From Spirometra erinaceieuropaei (Eukaryota > Platyhelminthes > Cestoda > Diphyllobothriidea > Diphyllobothriidae): a DNA stretch of 64,000 bases. The DNA is taken from NCBI GenBank assembly GCA_902702965.1, contig CACRXP010000032.1, positions 981,456 to 1,045,455 of the forward strand, in the 5' to 3' direction. Shown here piece after piece: positions 13,548-25,725 of this stretch; the first letter of the stretch is position 1, and every line of letters starts with the position of its first letter. The notes beneath the pieces were generated by a model. The model saw only the letters and a program-made list of their open reading frames with translations. It searched no databases and was not told the DNA's origin. Made by a program: the position numbers and the translations under genes.

Positions 13548-16074
13548 TAATTAATATTTTTCTTCTTTGTAGCCGATAACCAGCACTTGCTGTGAAGCCC
13601 GTTACAATTGTGAGGATGCAGAAAGCTCGGTGAGGTGAACGAATATTTTTATTTTCTCAACCAGCAGCAGTGCGACCTATCAAAATGTCACTATTTCATT
13701 GCATTGTAGTGGTTTTTCTTCGCTCGATCAATGCAACAATAGGCCATAAGTGTAAGAAAGAAGTCTGCGTACGAGATCACTCTCCTGGTAATGCATAATT
13801 CGATTCGCTATTAAGGATGCGGACATAAAGTTAATTGTGAATATGCCGTTACCAGCATATCGCTATTCCTATGTTTTTAAGCAAGTACCGATATAAACAA
13901 CAAGCATCTATGTTTACTTATAAGTGTTTTTGCTCTGGAAGCACTTAATGATCAAGCGGCCTTAATATCTTTGTTTTCTCCTTGGTATTTGAAGAAGATC
14001 CATTAGTAGTTCGCCTATGGCCGAGACGTACCTTCCTTTAAGAGTTATTGTTTAGAGCACACTTGCATGTTAGAATAAGTTGCTGACGTTATATCTGGTA
14101 TTTTGTTATTGGGAAATGCAGGTGGCGGTAACTAAATTTTCCTCCCGTATCAACGCTCGCTGTGATTTAAATAGGTGTTTTCACCGCCAAGTATGACCAA
14201 ATATGTTCTTATGAACGCATTCGGAGAACCGAAAATTTAAACTTCCAATTGCTAGCTGGACGACATTATTTCGAAAAACCAATCAAATAAAACCCTGTTT
14301 TTGCATCAAAACATCCTACTACTGGAAATAGAAACATCCACGCAGGCTAAGACATGACAATAGTAAAGATTTAAAAAGCCCTACGAAACGTTTTTCCTGA
14401 CAGGCCAGAAAATTTGAAATCATATACATTTAAAGTGCCACGATATGCACGTACTTTTGGCATATAATTTATGAAGGATGCTCCGAGTTTGAAGATTTGA
14501 CTGCTTTCTACATAAGCGTTAAACACTTGTGAAAAAACATTTTTTAATGCCAGACATTGGCATTAAAAACAAAATGACACTCAAGGCAGAGCGCTAGCGA
14601 AACACTGATTCGGAAGAAAACGCGTAAAACCGTCCAAGAAACCAGAACTACGTATTGTTATGCGGAGAAATATGCAGTTTAGTCTCTATCAACGCTGTTT
14701 AAAAGTGTCACATGCGAAAGTAAGCTTTATTGAACTTCCTCCAACTAAAAATCCAGTGGATATTTTAGGCTTACCTATGAAAATAAAACACAGACGTATA
14801 CATTTAATGTTTTCTGATATTCCGGTCTATCTATCACTGTGCAAATGATCCCACATCAAACAAGAAGTTGAGCATAGGGTATCGGATGTTTTTTAAAAGA
14901 GCAAAAATTTTGCAAAACGCTAAATGCTTTTAAAGTTCACTGACTGATATAGTGTTTTGCAGTCCACAAAATATGTCAGAGTTTTAGCATCATCCCTAAC
15001 ATTTATCTTAATCAACTATTCAGAAAAACAAGTTGACAAAACTGCATCGTCAATCACGAAAATAAATAAACCCATACGCATTTATTTAAGTTAAGTCCTT
15101 TTCCTCTGTGAGACTAAGTAATTGAAAAAGTTCCTAAATGGCGTAGACTTTCATGCCGTTGCTAGCTTTGACGTTGTTTAATATGCATCATTTTTAAATC
15201 ATTTGAAAAACAAGATGGATAAACAAGGGCCAATGGTATTAAAGATGACCATTTACACAGTTGTCTTTCTGACTATAGAGAGACGAAACCTGGTAGATTC
15301 TACAATATCCGTGTACCTCATAGGCGTACAGTTGGCTCCATGAAACAGAATCAGATGATAAAATTCTAACTGAGGGAAAAGATAAGCCATTAAGCCAAAC
15401 CAAACATTGTGCAATTGTTTATAACTCTGCAGGGTATGCTGACTGTCGTGAGCGTTGTAAACAAGGGCGACGTCAGGTCACTAGAACCTACATGGTACTT
15501 TTTGCCGATTCCAAACGCTTGTTTTCAAAAACGGTACTCCTCGTATTTTTTCCCCACGTAAAATCATGGTATCTCATGCGTTTTGACAGCCTTGTTTTGG
15601 GTGTGTGTCTGGGGCGATTATTCGTCACGCTCACGCAGGGAGTTTAGTGGGCATATAACCTTTCCCAGAGGCTCCTTTTTGGAGTTTTCAAACTACGTAA
15701 CATATTTTTGTTGACAATTTATCGTCCAATATGCTTTTTTGGAATTTACGGAGGTTTTACCGCTAATAGCGTAAGAAAAGGAAACAGTTTTTTATCAGTG
15801 GTGCTGTTAATGAAAAATAGGTCTCATCTAAAAAGCTGAGAAGCATAAGATTCGTCCCCATAGAACACATTTCAGTCACTTGGTTAACGGTCAGTGAAAC
15901 GTTCATTGGCAGGGTGCTCCCCACAATGCATATGTTGACGGTGCAAATGTAAAATTTTTAAACTGTCAGTTGTAGTCAAAACCCACGCATTCCCGTAAGG
16001 TTCAAATGCATAACGATCAGCACATGCTTAGACCAAATTGAGGTTGCCGTCTGCAAAAAATATAAACCCCTTGC

Positions 16075-16345
16075 GAAGACGGAAACACGACCGCTAGATC
16101 AAAAGCTTTATTACCCTGACGTTTCGGACTCTCACGCAAATATCTCACTAGAGATAGAGCCAGGTAAAGGTAGTAAATTGCCTAGCCGTTGCAGTTCCTT
16201 ATAGGATCCAACTTGTGTTCCTATCGCGGCTGGCAGTTTGCTACCCTTTCCTAACTCTGTCTCTAGTAATGAATTTCTGTCAGAATCTGAGACGTCAGCC
16301 TCATAATCTTTTTGTTCCAGCGATCTTGTCTCCTTTTTATTTACT
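16075..16345. mobile_element. Head-to-head pair of short PLE tails
   Basis: The minus-strand copy (about 16210 down to 16075) reads GAGAGTCCGAAACGTCAGGG then AGCGGTCGTGTTTCC. The plus-strand copy (16212-16345) reads CAGAATCTGAGACGTCAGCC then CAGCGATCTTGTCTCC. Sequences inside the pair (AGGTAAAGGTAGTAAATTGC versus the complement AGGAAAGGGTAGCAAACTGC) are also inverted copies. Both ribozyme cores are mutated (CTAGTGA, CTAGTAA). Confidence 0.55.
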
Positions 16346-16462
16346 ACTTACTGTAACTCCCCTCCCCACCTCTATTTGTAAACCACTTGGCTAAAAATAG
16401 CGAAAAATCAAAGCAAATGTATTTTTTGCTTGTTAAATTAGAGGAACCTGTGGAAGCGCACT

Positions 16463-17443
16463 TACGGTAGATGTGCTAACTCATGAAATGTCAACCAAAA
16501 TTTCCAAATGCGTTATCGTTTCGAAAAGATAAATTAAGTGGTGGTGTTAAACTAATCATGATGCAGCATAAATATATAATGATCCAGTTACCTCAGTGTG
16601 TCGGCTTTCGAAAGAACTTATTTTCGGTTGCATGCAAGATCTACACTCCGCAGAAAATGACTACTTAAGTAACATGAAATTTTCTCATTGATTTTCGATG
16701 CCCTTTAGAATGCAATAATATTTCATGGAAAGCATGCATAAAAATATTCATTCTTTTGCTTATTCGGTAGAAAAGCACGTCTTCTTCTAATTTCATAATT
16801 CGGTTTTAAAAAACTTTTCTAATTTCCGAATAATTTTGAACCCGACCTGCTGTCACACTTGCATTCAGGGTTTCAAAACTGCAAGCTGTATATTTTCCGT
16901 GTACGAAAAATCATGCATTTCTCTACGGTATTAAGAGGAGACCATATGAGGTTCATAAAATTAAGCAGTGGATTTGAGCAATATTGTTAACTTTACAAGC
17001 CACATTCGTAAATGCAGATACATGACGTTTCATGAACGGCCATTTAACGGTATTAAAAAATCTCACAATTTGAAACTTTTTTAAAACCGAAGTATACTCT
17101 TCTTTTGAGTATGAAATTGGAAGAGGGCGTGATGTTCTACCGAATAAATAAAGGAATGCATATTTTATGCATGTTTTCCATGAAATACAATTAAATTTTC
17201 AAGGGCATCGAAAATCAATGAAAAAATTTCATACTAATTAAGTAGTCATTTTTTTCTGAGTATAGATCTTACATGCAGCTGAAAATAAGTTCTTTCGATA
17301 GCCGGCACCCCGAGGTAACTGGATCATTATAGATTTGTGCTGTACCTTGATTAATTTTACAACACCACTTAATTAATCTTTTCGAAACCAGAATTCATTT
17401 CGAAATTTTGGTTGACATTTCATGAGTTAGCACATTTACTGTA
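16463..17443 (+). mobile_element. Foldback MITE copy 2 (subfamily with GTGCTAAC ends)
   Basis: Ends TA-CGGTAGATGTGCTAACTC and GAGTTAGCACATTTACTG-TA. 981 bp including the TAs, with long inverted arms. Loop orientation matches copy 1. The arms carry a short open frame (from 16483) also open in copy 5; probably incidental. Confidence 0.85.
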
Positions 17444-18479
17444 ACTACTGCTACATGCAAGCAAACGTTCACCGAGGCTCCCGTCAAGGATAATTTCTAG
17501 CCAAACAGTGACACCAGTTAAGGCTTGGTTTGATTTGTAACGGCGTAAAAAAAGATGTATATTTCATTGCATTGGCAGTAAGCGAATAACTTTGTTTTTA
17601 TAGCCATTTACACGGGGTAGATTCACAGCGTTATTTTTCACTACCTTATAAGGCGATAAATTACTGCGGTTTGTATTTATACAGTTAACACGGGTTGGTC
17701 GTTGCACCAGTAAGTCCCAAAATGGCGAGAGCGATAAAAAACCGTAATCCGCGGTCTTGCTGAAATTGCTTCCCAACGTAGCGCGTTTTAACGAACAGGC
17801 GCCACTGGACTGTGGATTTTATTTAATGACGTTGCTTTTTAAGCAAAAACGTCGAATCATGCCGAAGATTCCATCCGCACTCACGACCACATTTAGTGCT
17901 GCATATTCAATCCTTCTTACATAGCCTTCCACATCGAAAAGTATGTATTCTTATAAAAAGCATTACTGAATGGGAGTGTCGCACGCGAGAGGGGTGGGCC
18001 GGCAAAACTCGAGAAGGGTCATAAAAATAATTTTTTGTTTATTTTCACGCTGTGACTATGAACAAACTTTTCAATTCCTGACTACATAACACTTTAAAAT
18101 AAAAGCTCAAATTAAAGACGAAATGTCATAAAAAAGGCTAGACAACAATCAGACAGACATCACGAATGACAGAGGTCGTTTTTAGGTCAGTTTTTGGTAA
18201 ATAAATTCATGGTATAAGTGCTTACGGGTGGCGAATAGTCATCCCCTATGTCCCTATACGCTGACAAAACAGTGATTGATCAAACGATCGGTTTCCCATA
18301 ATATATGCGATAAGAATAATACGTGCTTCCGTTTGCAGTGTTGGTCCCGGTTTGGAAACTGACGATGGCCTGATGATGAACCTATAATTGTCAGCTTTGC
18401 GGATTAATGGGAGACATAGAGGCACAGAGACCTGAGGCAGCCATCATGCCAAAAGGCTAAAAGACCAGCTGTCGCCACA

Positions 18480-18720
18480 GTAAAAGTTTGGAGTTGTTTA
18501 TCAGGTCTGGTAAAATTGCATACAAAGCAATTGTGTCACATAAACTGAATGGTTACTCTGCATGCGAGCGACCGAGTGGGCAGCAGCAAAACTCCTGTGG
18601 AGTAATGACCCCAGCTCCCAAGTCGCGGCTCATTCGACGGGGTCTGGCCACAACCTTGAAGTCGTCGAGGCCAACTTTCTCGATAGGATTTACGACTGTG
18701 AGAATCATGATGTAGCGGCC
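18480..18720 (+). pseudogene. Decayed PLE GIY-YIG endonuclease remnant
   Basis: The frame starting at 18562 reads NDPSSQVAAHSTGSGHNLEV, then EANFLDRIYDCENHDV, matching the PLE domain segment 'D..S.VAxHxxxxGHxFxF'. Upstream, in another frame, SGLVKLHTKQL matches the 'TGRKLHTR' segment. Frameshifts and a lost RxxEAW end show it is dead. No tail or ribozyme is visible beyond it. Confidence 0.6.
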
Positions 18721-20942
18721 TACAGTCTAGTAACAGGCACAATTATCTTCAAGGTCCACATCCTATGCTAAGAATTTCTTGTGCAGAGTAATTATCAGAG
18801 AGCACTGGCTACGGTGCCTGCGCTGGTTAGCTAAATTGCTGGGTCATTATCACAACCCTGACTGGCAGCAGTGATGAAATTGTGGCAATTATTGCCCAGA
18901 CAATTAGGTAAATTTCCCGAAAAGCGCAAGCGTCTGCGATGGATACAGGATCCGCTAATGATGGTGGGTCTGCGGTGGCCTAATAACCGCCCAAAATAAA
19001 TACTTGCACAAACTCCGCCCTAGCCTGATACTGTATATCTGATGTGGGATTCAAACGCGAACTGAGAAAGTCAGACGGGTAAAGCCTCCTGGTTCAACGA
19101 TCTCCTTTTCTTTTTTCCCTTCCGTAAACATTTTCAGTGAAATTGACAACGACTGCCCTGCGTCAGTTTGTCAGATCGAAGCTGCTTTCGGAAATCTTAT
19201 AGAGCTGTAGATGCACACGAATTGAGCAAACTTGAAGCTAGAGGCAATTTTACAATGGCTTTTAAAGCCAGAAGGTCTACTTTGCCATACATCATGCGCG
19301 AAGCCGCCGCTAGGTGACAGAAAGCTTGTTCATCCAAAACAAGATTATTAAGTTCGTGTACGAAAACATCGAACGGAGTGCTGCGCCAAGGCATGCTGAA
19401 AACAAGGAACAAAAATGCAATTTAACGGAACAAGTAGATCGCGTTAGGGCTCTGACACGCCTGGGTTTCTTTTAATCGTTTATTTCACACACTTTTTTTC
19501 TAACACATTTGTGGATGACTTTTTATCGATCGAGCTTTATTTTCTGCCGTTCTCATAGAGAGACTCTGTGCAAATTTAAAATACCCCATAAATTTTCTCG
19601 CCTTTTATGCTAAGTTTAGAGAGAAAATGGATAGAACGCAGTCACGAAACATGCCGACACCCGTGAATCTTACAGCGCATGCGTGTTTCAAATATTGGCA
19701 ATTTAGCTGGATCGCTTGAAGCATCAACGAAGAAAGGAAAGGTTTCGAGGCGTGCTTCTCAGTTCCCTAAATGTCAGCCTCCTTTAGAGATTATCTTATG
19801 GCCAGCTCTGTAAAAACTATCTGGTAAGTTATTAAAATAAAGTTTAAACAACTTGTGATCAGTTACTACGGCAAAAAATTTTAGGCAGTGTATATTTTGG
19901 AAACATTAAATAAAAAAATTGCGAAAGACCGCACTATCACCTCTTCTGATTGAACAGTGTCTGCTTCTGGCAACGATGTTAAGTGATCCATTTATAGTGT
20001 AGCTTAGGATGTGGGCAGGTGAATCATGTAGATGTCGATCGACTGCCTCGATTATAAGTTTGTCCAACCACATGCGCAGGTCTTCTGGAGCTCCAGAACG
20101 GACGGTCTAAATGAACTTGGGCGGCTTGTAATCCGTGCTGGTTTCACGATGGTCTAGTGAACATATAACTAACGCAACTATAACTATTCTACTAGCAGAC
20201 GATGGACGTGGGTTACTGGCCTAAGTGGTAGCGAGTTTAACTCGGCACTTCGTGAACAGAGCACCCGTTCTCAGGTTATATATACTCGCCGCCCAGAGTT
20301 GGCGCATGGATTGCTGACATGTGTAGAAAAATCCTAAACGAACGCGACACTCGACGCCGTCCTGGTTAAAAACCCTCCCCAGTCTTCATTTCGTCACAAG
20401 TTTTATTTTGTCTTTATGTTGTGGACATTAACTATGTAACATGCACAACATTTACCCAACTTTGTATCCAAAATACGCACAAATACTTGGTTTAAAGTCC
20501 AAAAAAGGATAAACAGGACTAAGCTGTCCTTTTGTTGGAAATTCATTGCCTTCACCGCATACGTAGTGTCATCTAGTACCCAAAATTTTAATGCACTGGA
20601 AAATTAAAAAGTGCATGCAGAACTTTTAACCCTAATCACTTCCAAAAACAACCCTATTTCCCTTCCTTTAACGTTAGTGAACTGTCGCCCAAGTAAACAC
20701 TAATTAAGTCATATTTTGTACAAATAAATCATTTAAACAATGACTTGAGCACATTCATAACTTTGGCTCGGTAGTGTGGAATAGGCCCAGCTTTACTAAA
20801 ACACCCTTAAAAATTTCATTTGCAGCAAAAACATATCAGACTGCTAGAAACGTAATGGAACCCGGACACTTTAAGTCCGTCGTCCTTACTTTTAATAGTT
20901 TTCGAATGCATTTCCTTGCCCTGCAGAAGATACAAAGGGCTA

Positions 20943-21091
20943 AATATACATTGGTAGGTGACGCTCACCGATCGGTCTTACGGAACTCACTCGTTCCGTT
21001 GTGCCTTATGGGCCCTCTCTCGAGCCCAACCAGTAGCCGCACAGCGGCGCATGATATAGGCAGAAATACATTACCGACAAAGACAAGGGAG
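20943..21091 (-). mobile_element. 5'-truncated SINE copy
   Basis: The complement shares TTTCTGCCTATATCATGCG, GGTTGGGCTCGAGAGAGGGC and ACGGAACGAGTGAGTTCC with the 44-kb SINE. No tRNA-like head. Confidence 0.7.
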
Positions 21092-24000
21092 AATGATCTT
21101 TGTCGTTAATTTCATTCGAAATATGCATTGCATATACCCTCGATTTTCCACTAATAATGACTAACCTTAAAAGTTTGTGAAAGAGTGACATTTTAATAAC
21201 CCGAACAGTCCTTAAGGTCTCAGTAAGGCATAACATTTTTATGGTGGCGCGATTTATGTTTACATAATAAAACATAGTGCCTACAGAGAGGTTCATTTCA
21301 CGTCGTCTACGTTTATGGTTTTCATGTAGGTGACAGTAACGGCATCACAAGAAGCATACATCCACAAATAACCCCAACAGTGGAGCTGCTTGTCTATATA
21401 AAGGTCTGTTAGTATAAGAACATACAACAACCCGTTATTACTCACCATTCAAAACATGTGCCGCATACTGTAGATGTGTTTCTAAATGTTTAACTTCGCT
21501 GTTTGTTTAAATTATGTAAAGGTTCTTTCGTTTACATCAGCGCAGTTCGATGACAGTTACACCTTATCCAATTAGCGATTCCTCTAGCGCCGGTCCTTGT
21601 TAATAAACCGAAGAAAGTGTTTGATTTTGTCCGCAGTTATTAGAGAAACTTTTAAAATATTGCAAAGTAACCTGCAAGGGTCATAATGATCTCGTTATTC
21701 GCCCTAGTTCCAAAGCCGAAATGTGTATCCAAAATCCTTTAGGCCGCTGCATCTTGCAAAACAATTAGTTGCAAAAAATCGTTGCTTTGTATCGCAGGCT
21801 AACTAGTCACTCACGGACCCTTTGCAGCCCATTTTCCAGTCTTGGGTGAAATGTCCCTGTTTTCGGGCTACCAGCAATGGACGACGGAAAATACAGCTGG
21901 CACCCCTTGTAAAAAACATTTTTGACAATTCACTCACCGGCAGGCTTTTGAAATACCATCTCTCTCCAAAGATATGTCTATATCCGTCGGATTGAAGGCT
22001 ACATCTTGGATGTGGTCGTTTCAAACAAAATGCGCATTGTGCATAATAAAAAACAAATCTTCCCAGTCAACTACAGAAGACGACACCAACTATACCAGAA
22101 TTTCGGGCGTGGAATTTGCCAATTCCATTGGCATGATGCAGCGACCGCAAGGATAACGCTCTGTTATGGATAGAATACCTCCCGTTGGCAGACCAAACGT
22201 GCGCTTTGTAATGGTAAGCCTCTAAAAGGCAAGTCTATCAGCACAAGCCCAACTGAAAAAAAAACAAAAAGTGGTTGCCTGCAATCGCAGTATCTGTCTT
22301 TGTTAGAAACATATGGCAGAGCCTTGAACACGCCACATGTTCTGGCTTTCCTCCAAGTACTTGGACTCCACGCCTCACCCTAACGGACAGACGCAGATCA
22401 GAGAAACGATGGTCGCTAACATCCAACTGCTATTTATTGTACGTGTGAACGTTGTTAATGCACGAACCGAGAGGGTTGTTAACATGCGGAGACTAACGTC
22501 CGGCCTCTACTGTTCCATATGCAGGAGTCCTAAAAGCAATTAGAAACTTTTTTCCTATTACGCTAGTTTAAAGGGAATAGGTATTTGGCAAAACCGAAGG
22601 AGCAGGAAAAATTGCGGCACATTAAAAATGGCCCTGTTCTAACAATACAGCGAAGCGGTGCGGAGAGTAGATGAAGCCGAAATTACCTGGTAAATCCCAT
22701 GGAATGGTAATCGCCACTCTGAAGTGCGCTTTGAATTAGAAAAGACTCTTTAGGTGAGTTCATATTAGTGATCGTCGTTCTTCATAATTCCAGCATAATT
22801 CAACCGCGCCAAGCTACCAGTTTTTAAACGGACTTTTTTCCAACTGCATTGAAAGCCATATATGGCAAAAAGTTACCAAAGTGGTATGAAATGTCCTCTC
22901 TAATCTTCCTTGTCTTTGTAAATCCTTTACAGATAAAATGTGTACAAATAAGCGTTCTTACATTAATATGCTAGATCATTATGCTGTCTTCAAATTCTGT
23001 ACTCGGGAGAGGCTATATTTCGGCTTTAAACGAGTTTGTGAATGTGACATTTTTAGGTACATCTCGTGTATCCCTTTACTAACTTTCCGTTTGTTGTGTG
23101 CAAAATAGTTGGCATTAATTGCCCTTCACGGTGCTTTGTATGGAGATTAATTTATTATTTTCCCATGTGAAAAATTGCAACTTGTAGGTTCAGAGCTCAA
23201 AATGCAAGTGCAACAGCTGGTCGAGAACATGCGTTTTCGAGAAAAAGCAGTCGATGGGCAAAAGGGACCATTCCTTCGAGTATACAATTGGAGAACATGA
23301 TTTTCTGCACGTTGCATACACGAGGGAATGTTTTTGTTCATATTATCTATGCAAGATGTTTAAATGTATAGCTGCCATCTAAATCAATTGAGAAAAACCA
23401 CCGGCCGGCGAGAACCTAATTTAATAGGCGCGGCCAAATTTTGATGGGGCGATGCTGAAAAACAGCCAATAATTTTATCTCACGTATGTAGTCCCCATTA
23501 ATCAAAAGAGCATTTCAGAAGTCAATTTGAAATTTGAACAGATGCACCAGATGATTTCTGTTTCCGTTCACAATCTGAAGATACGAAAATACCTAACGAG
23601 ATTGATAAGACCCCATGTCACCAAAATTCATATGTCTCTAGTTCAAAACAAGGATGACACTGTCGGCGCAGTGAGAAAATGTTCGCGGGCACATGTGCAC
23701 AAATAAGTAGTCATTTTTATATAAATCAACTGGCACTCGTTCTGCGTAGTTTGCCATAGGACAAGTAGTAAAAAAATGATAACGTTGTTAAAAGAAACGT
23801 TGCTCCTAGATGTCCACTGGACGTATTCCATTGACAAAACCCGGCATATATGTACACAGTGTGCGCTGCAGAAAAATGAGATATACATATACATGGACAT
23901 TCACAGGAGTGCATGTTTCCAAACAAAGCCGAAAATATTCAGATTTATATGTCCTGAATAATAAATCAAGAACCATGATTTTATATTAGGACCTTGCAGT

Positions 24001-24227
24001 CTAGGTAGTTGGACTGTCGGTTGTATTTAAGCTCTTCCTCTTCTTTCTGGTGGTAGACTCTTTCAAAGCTTTCCACATTTTCTAGAAATATATTAATAAG
24101 TGTGCCTTTAAACGCCGATATCACATATGAAACTGAACGGTTGAGTTGCAAGCTATGAAAAGGTACCAAAGTTTGGCAAGCAGAGGGCAAGAAGGACATA
24201 TTATTACAATTAACGCAAAGCACTCAC

Positions 24228-24484
24228 GTATATGACAACGTTCTCCGTAATAGGATGTGGCAATGCAGTCACATTTCGGCCGTCCCCAGGACACTCTGCA
24301 TAAGCCGCCATTTTCGCAGGTGGTAGAAGCGCATGTCACGTTTGGGTTTATGCAGCCGAGCCTAATGCCATTCACCTGTTCTGAAAACTTTTCATTCAAC
24401 ACCCATTCAGGGTTCCCCGATTGCGTTCGTAGGCGTGACTGAAGAACCGGTCCAAAATCCACGTCCTGTCCATTCAGAGTGAGT
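24228..24484 (-). CDS. Neurexin-like gene, exon D: end of laminin-G 2 and an EGF-like domain
   Basis: 257-bp exon. It starts with one base that completes the split Arg codon from exon C (AG|A), giving FRGCVNR-LTLNGQDVDFGPVL across the junction, a textbook LamG end. That fit supports direct joining over the 22-kb intron. LTLNGQDVDF is residues 1-10, and GIRLGC (39-44) closes LamG 2; C44 probably pairs with the FRGC cysteine of exon C. An EGF-like domain follows with six cysteines at 51, 56, 62, 71, 73 and 83. Its pattern C.NGG.C..SWG..KCDC..TSYYG..C resembles the neurexin/CASPR EGF type. The acceptor TTTCTGTTCTGTTCAG is excellent; the donor is CATATAC|GTGAGT at 24227, leaving phase 1. I could not place the next exon with confidence, so the gene is 3'-incomplete here. 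Confidence 0.9.
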
Positions 24485-25544
24485 CTGAACAGAACAGAAA
24501 TGCATGCATGTTCTTAAAGAAACGGTCAGTTGGGATCTATCTTATTTTGGTCTGGATGCGAATTAAATTCGTGTTCAGTATACGATAAAGTTAAAAGAAG
24601 ACAGTTAGAGCAGCCGGGGAATTTTAAAACTGCTGCCCGTTTTCAAGTGCAAACTGTCCGGTCTGTCTATGCAAACCACACTAAACCCGGGAGTGCACGA
24701 AGGCAATTCAGAGCACACATGCACGAGGACGCCGTACAAACCACAGTAAGAGGGAGTCTGTAGCAGCCGCTCCAGTCCTCCTTTTCTCCGGCTCCGTTTT
24801 GTCAGTCGATGGCCGCAGCAATCGTTGACAGGCAGTTGACACAGGACCACCAGCGCCCGCAAGAACTGGTGCCCCTCCTGTCCGGCTGCAGTGACTCCCG
24901 GCCACCCTCACAAACTATTATCACCTCACGTGCGTCGGACTACCTGACTTGGTATCCGTGCGCCCCTGTGATTATGCGTCCCCCTAATCCTCCCCTTATC
25001 CGTCGAATCACATGACCAGCACTCAGCCAGTCACCCCCACCTACTGCCACAGACATTCACCCCCCGCGTAAACTACTTACCTCGACTGACGCTCTCGGTG
25101 AACGGACGCTTATCTCCGTTGCAAGCAAACATCCAACTTACGGAAACCTGCCCAGTGTACAGAATAAACTATTATTCACAGCTCCCTGACTGCTGACATT
25201 GGACGGAACGAACTTATTTTGCGTGGTTCAAGTTGATCTCAATTCTTTAACCGCCACAAGTCCTCGGATCTGGTCTAACTGTAGTCGAATTAATGCGTCA
25301 GTCCGCAGCCTTCTAATCCACTACAGTGCGCGTCAGACGTAACATAGCGAGGAATTCGCTGATGAGCTTTGCTGTCTTTCTCTCCCTGTCTCTCTCACTC
25401 CCGTCTCCCATAAAGCCGACAATTGTCCGAGCCTGTCAACCATCTGACGGAGGGGATTGAGCACAATGGCTGGCGCAACGTAACGGCCAACGTCTAGGTG
25501 CCTCTGATCAGTCCTATGTGCTGCAGTAGTAATCGACCAACTGG

Positions 25545-25725
25545 GATTCTGCCCAACCGGATTAACGCGTACAGCAAACCAATCTGATCGCCATTGTGGT
25601 TCAGCCCATCAGCAGCGCGGTCATCACGGAGGACCGAGTTCGAGTGAGAATCCGAAACGTCAAGTCAATAATTGTCATGTTCCAGTGATCACATCTTCTT
25701 CTTGTACACCTACTTCTTACTTTTT
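25545..25725 (+). mobile_element. PLE tail remnant
   Basis: Contains GAATCCGAAACGTCAAG, then CCAGTGATCACATCTTCTTC, the same order of words as in the other tails. No intact ribozyme core precedes it. The 5' limit is uncertain. Confidence 0.4.

Noticed and set aside
19197..19412. Possible exon with acceptor TTCCTTGTTTTCAG near 19395 (minus)
   Set aside because: Strong acceptor, but in the phase required after exon D it gives a short peptide ending in a stop, with no domain match and no convincing donor. It could be a last exon, which I cannot show.
21803..22024. Possible exon after exon D: a minus-strand stretch ending CCG|GTGAGT
   Set aside because: The donor is good, but no polypyrimidine tract precedes it and neither possible frame looks like LamG, EGF or fibrinogen-type sequence.
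22935..23045. Possible further MITE fragment
   Set aside because: Similarity to the loop-proximal arm (TTCAAATTCTGTACTCGGGA, TATATTTCGGCTTTAAACGA) is suggestive but short and lacks termini.
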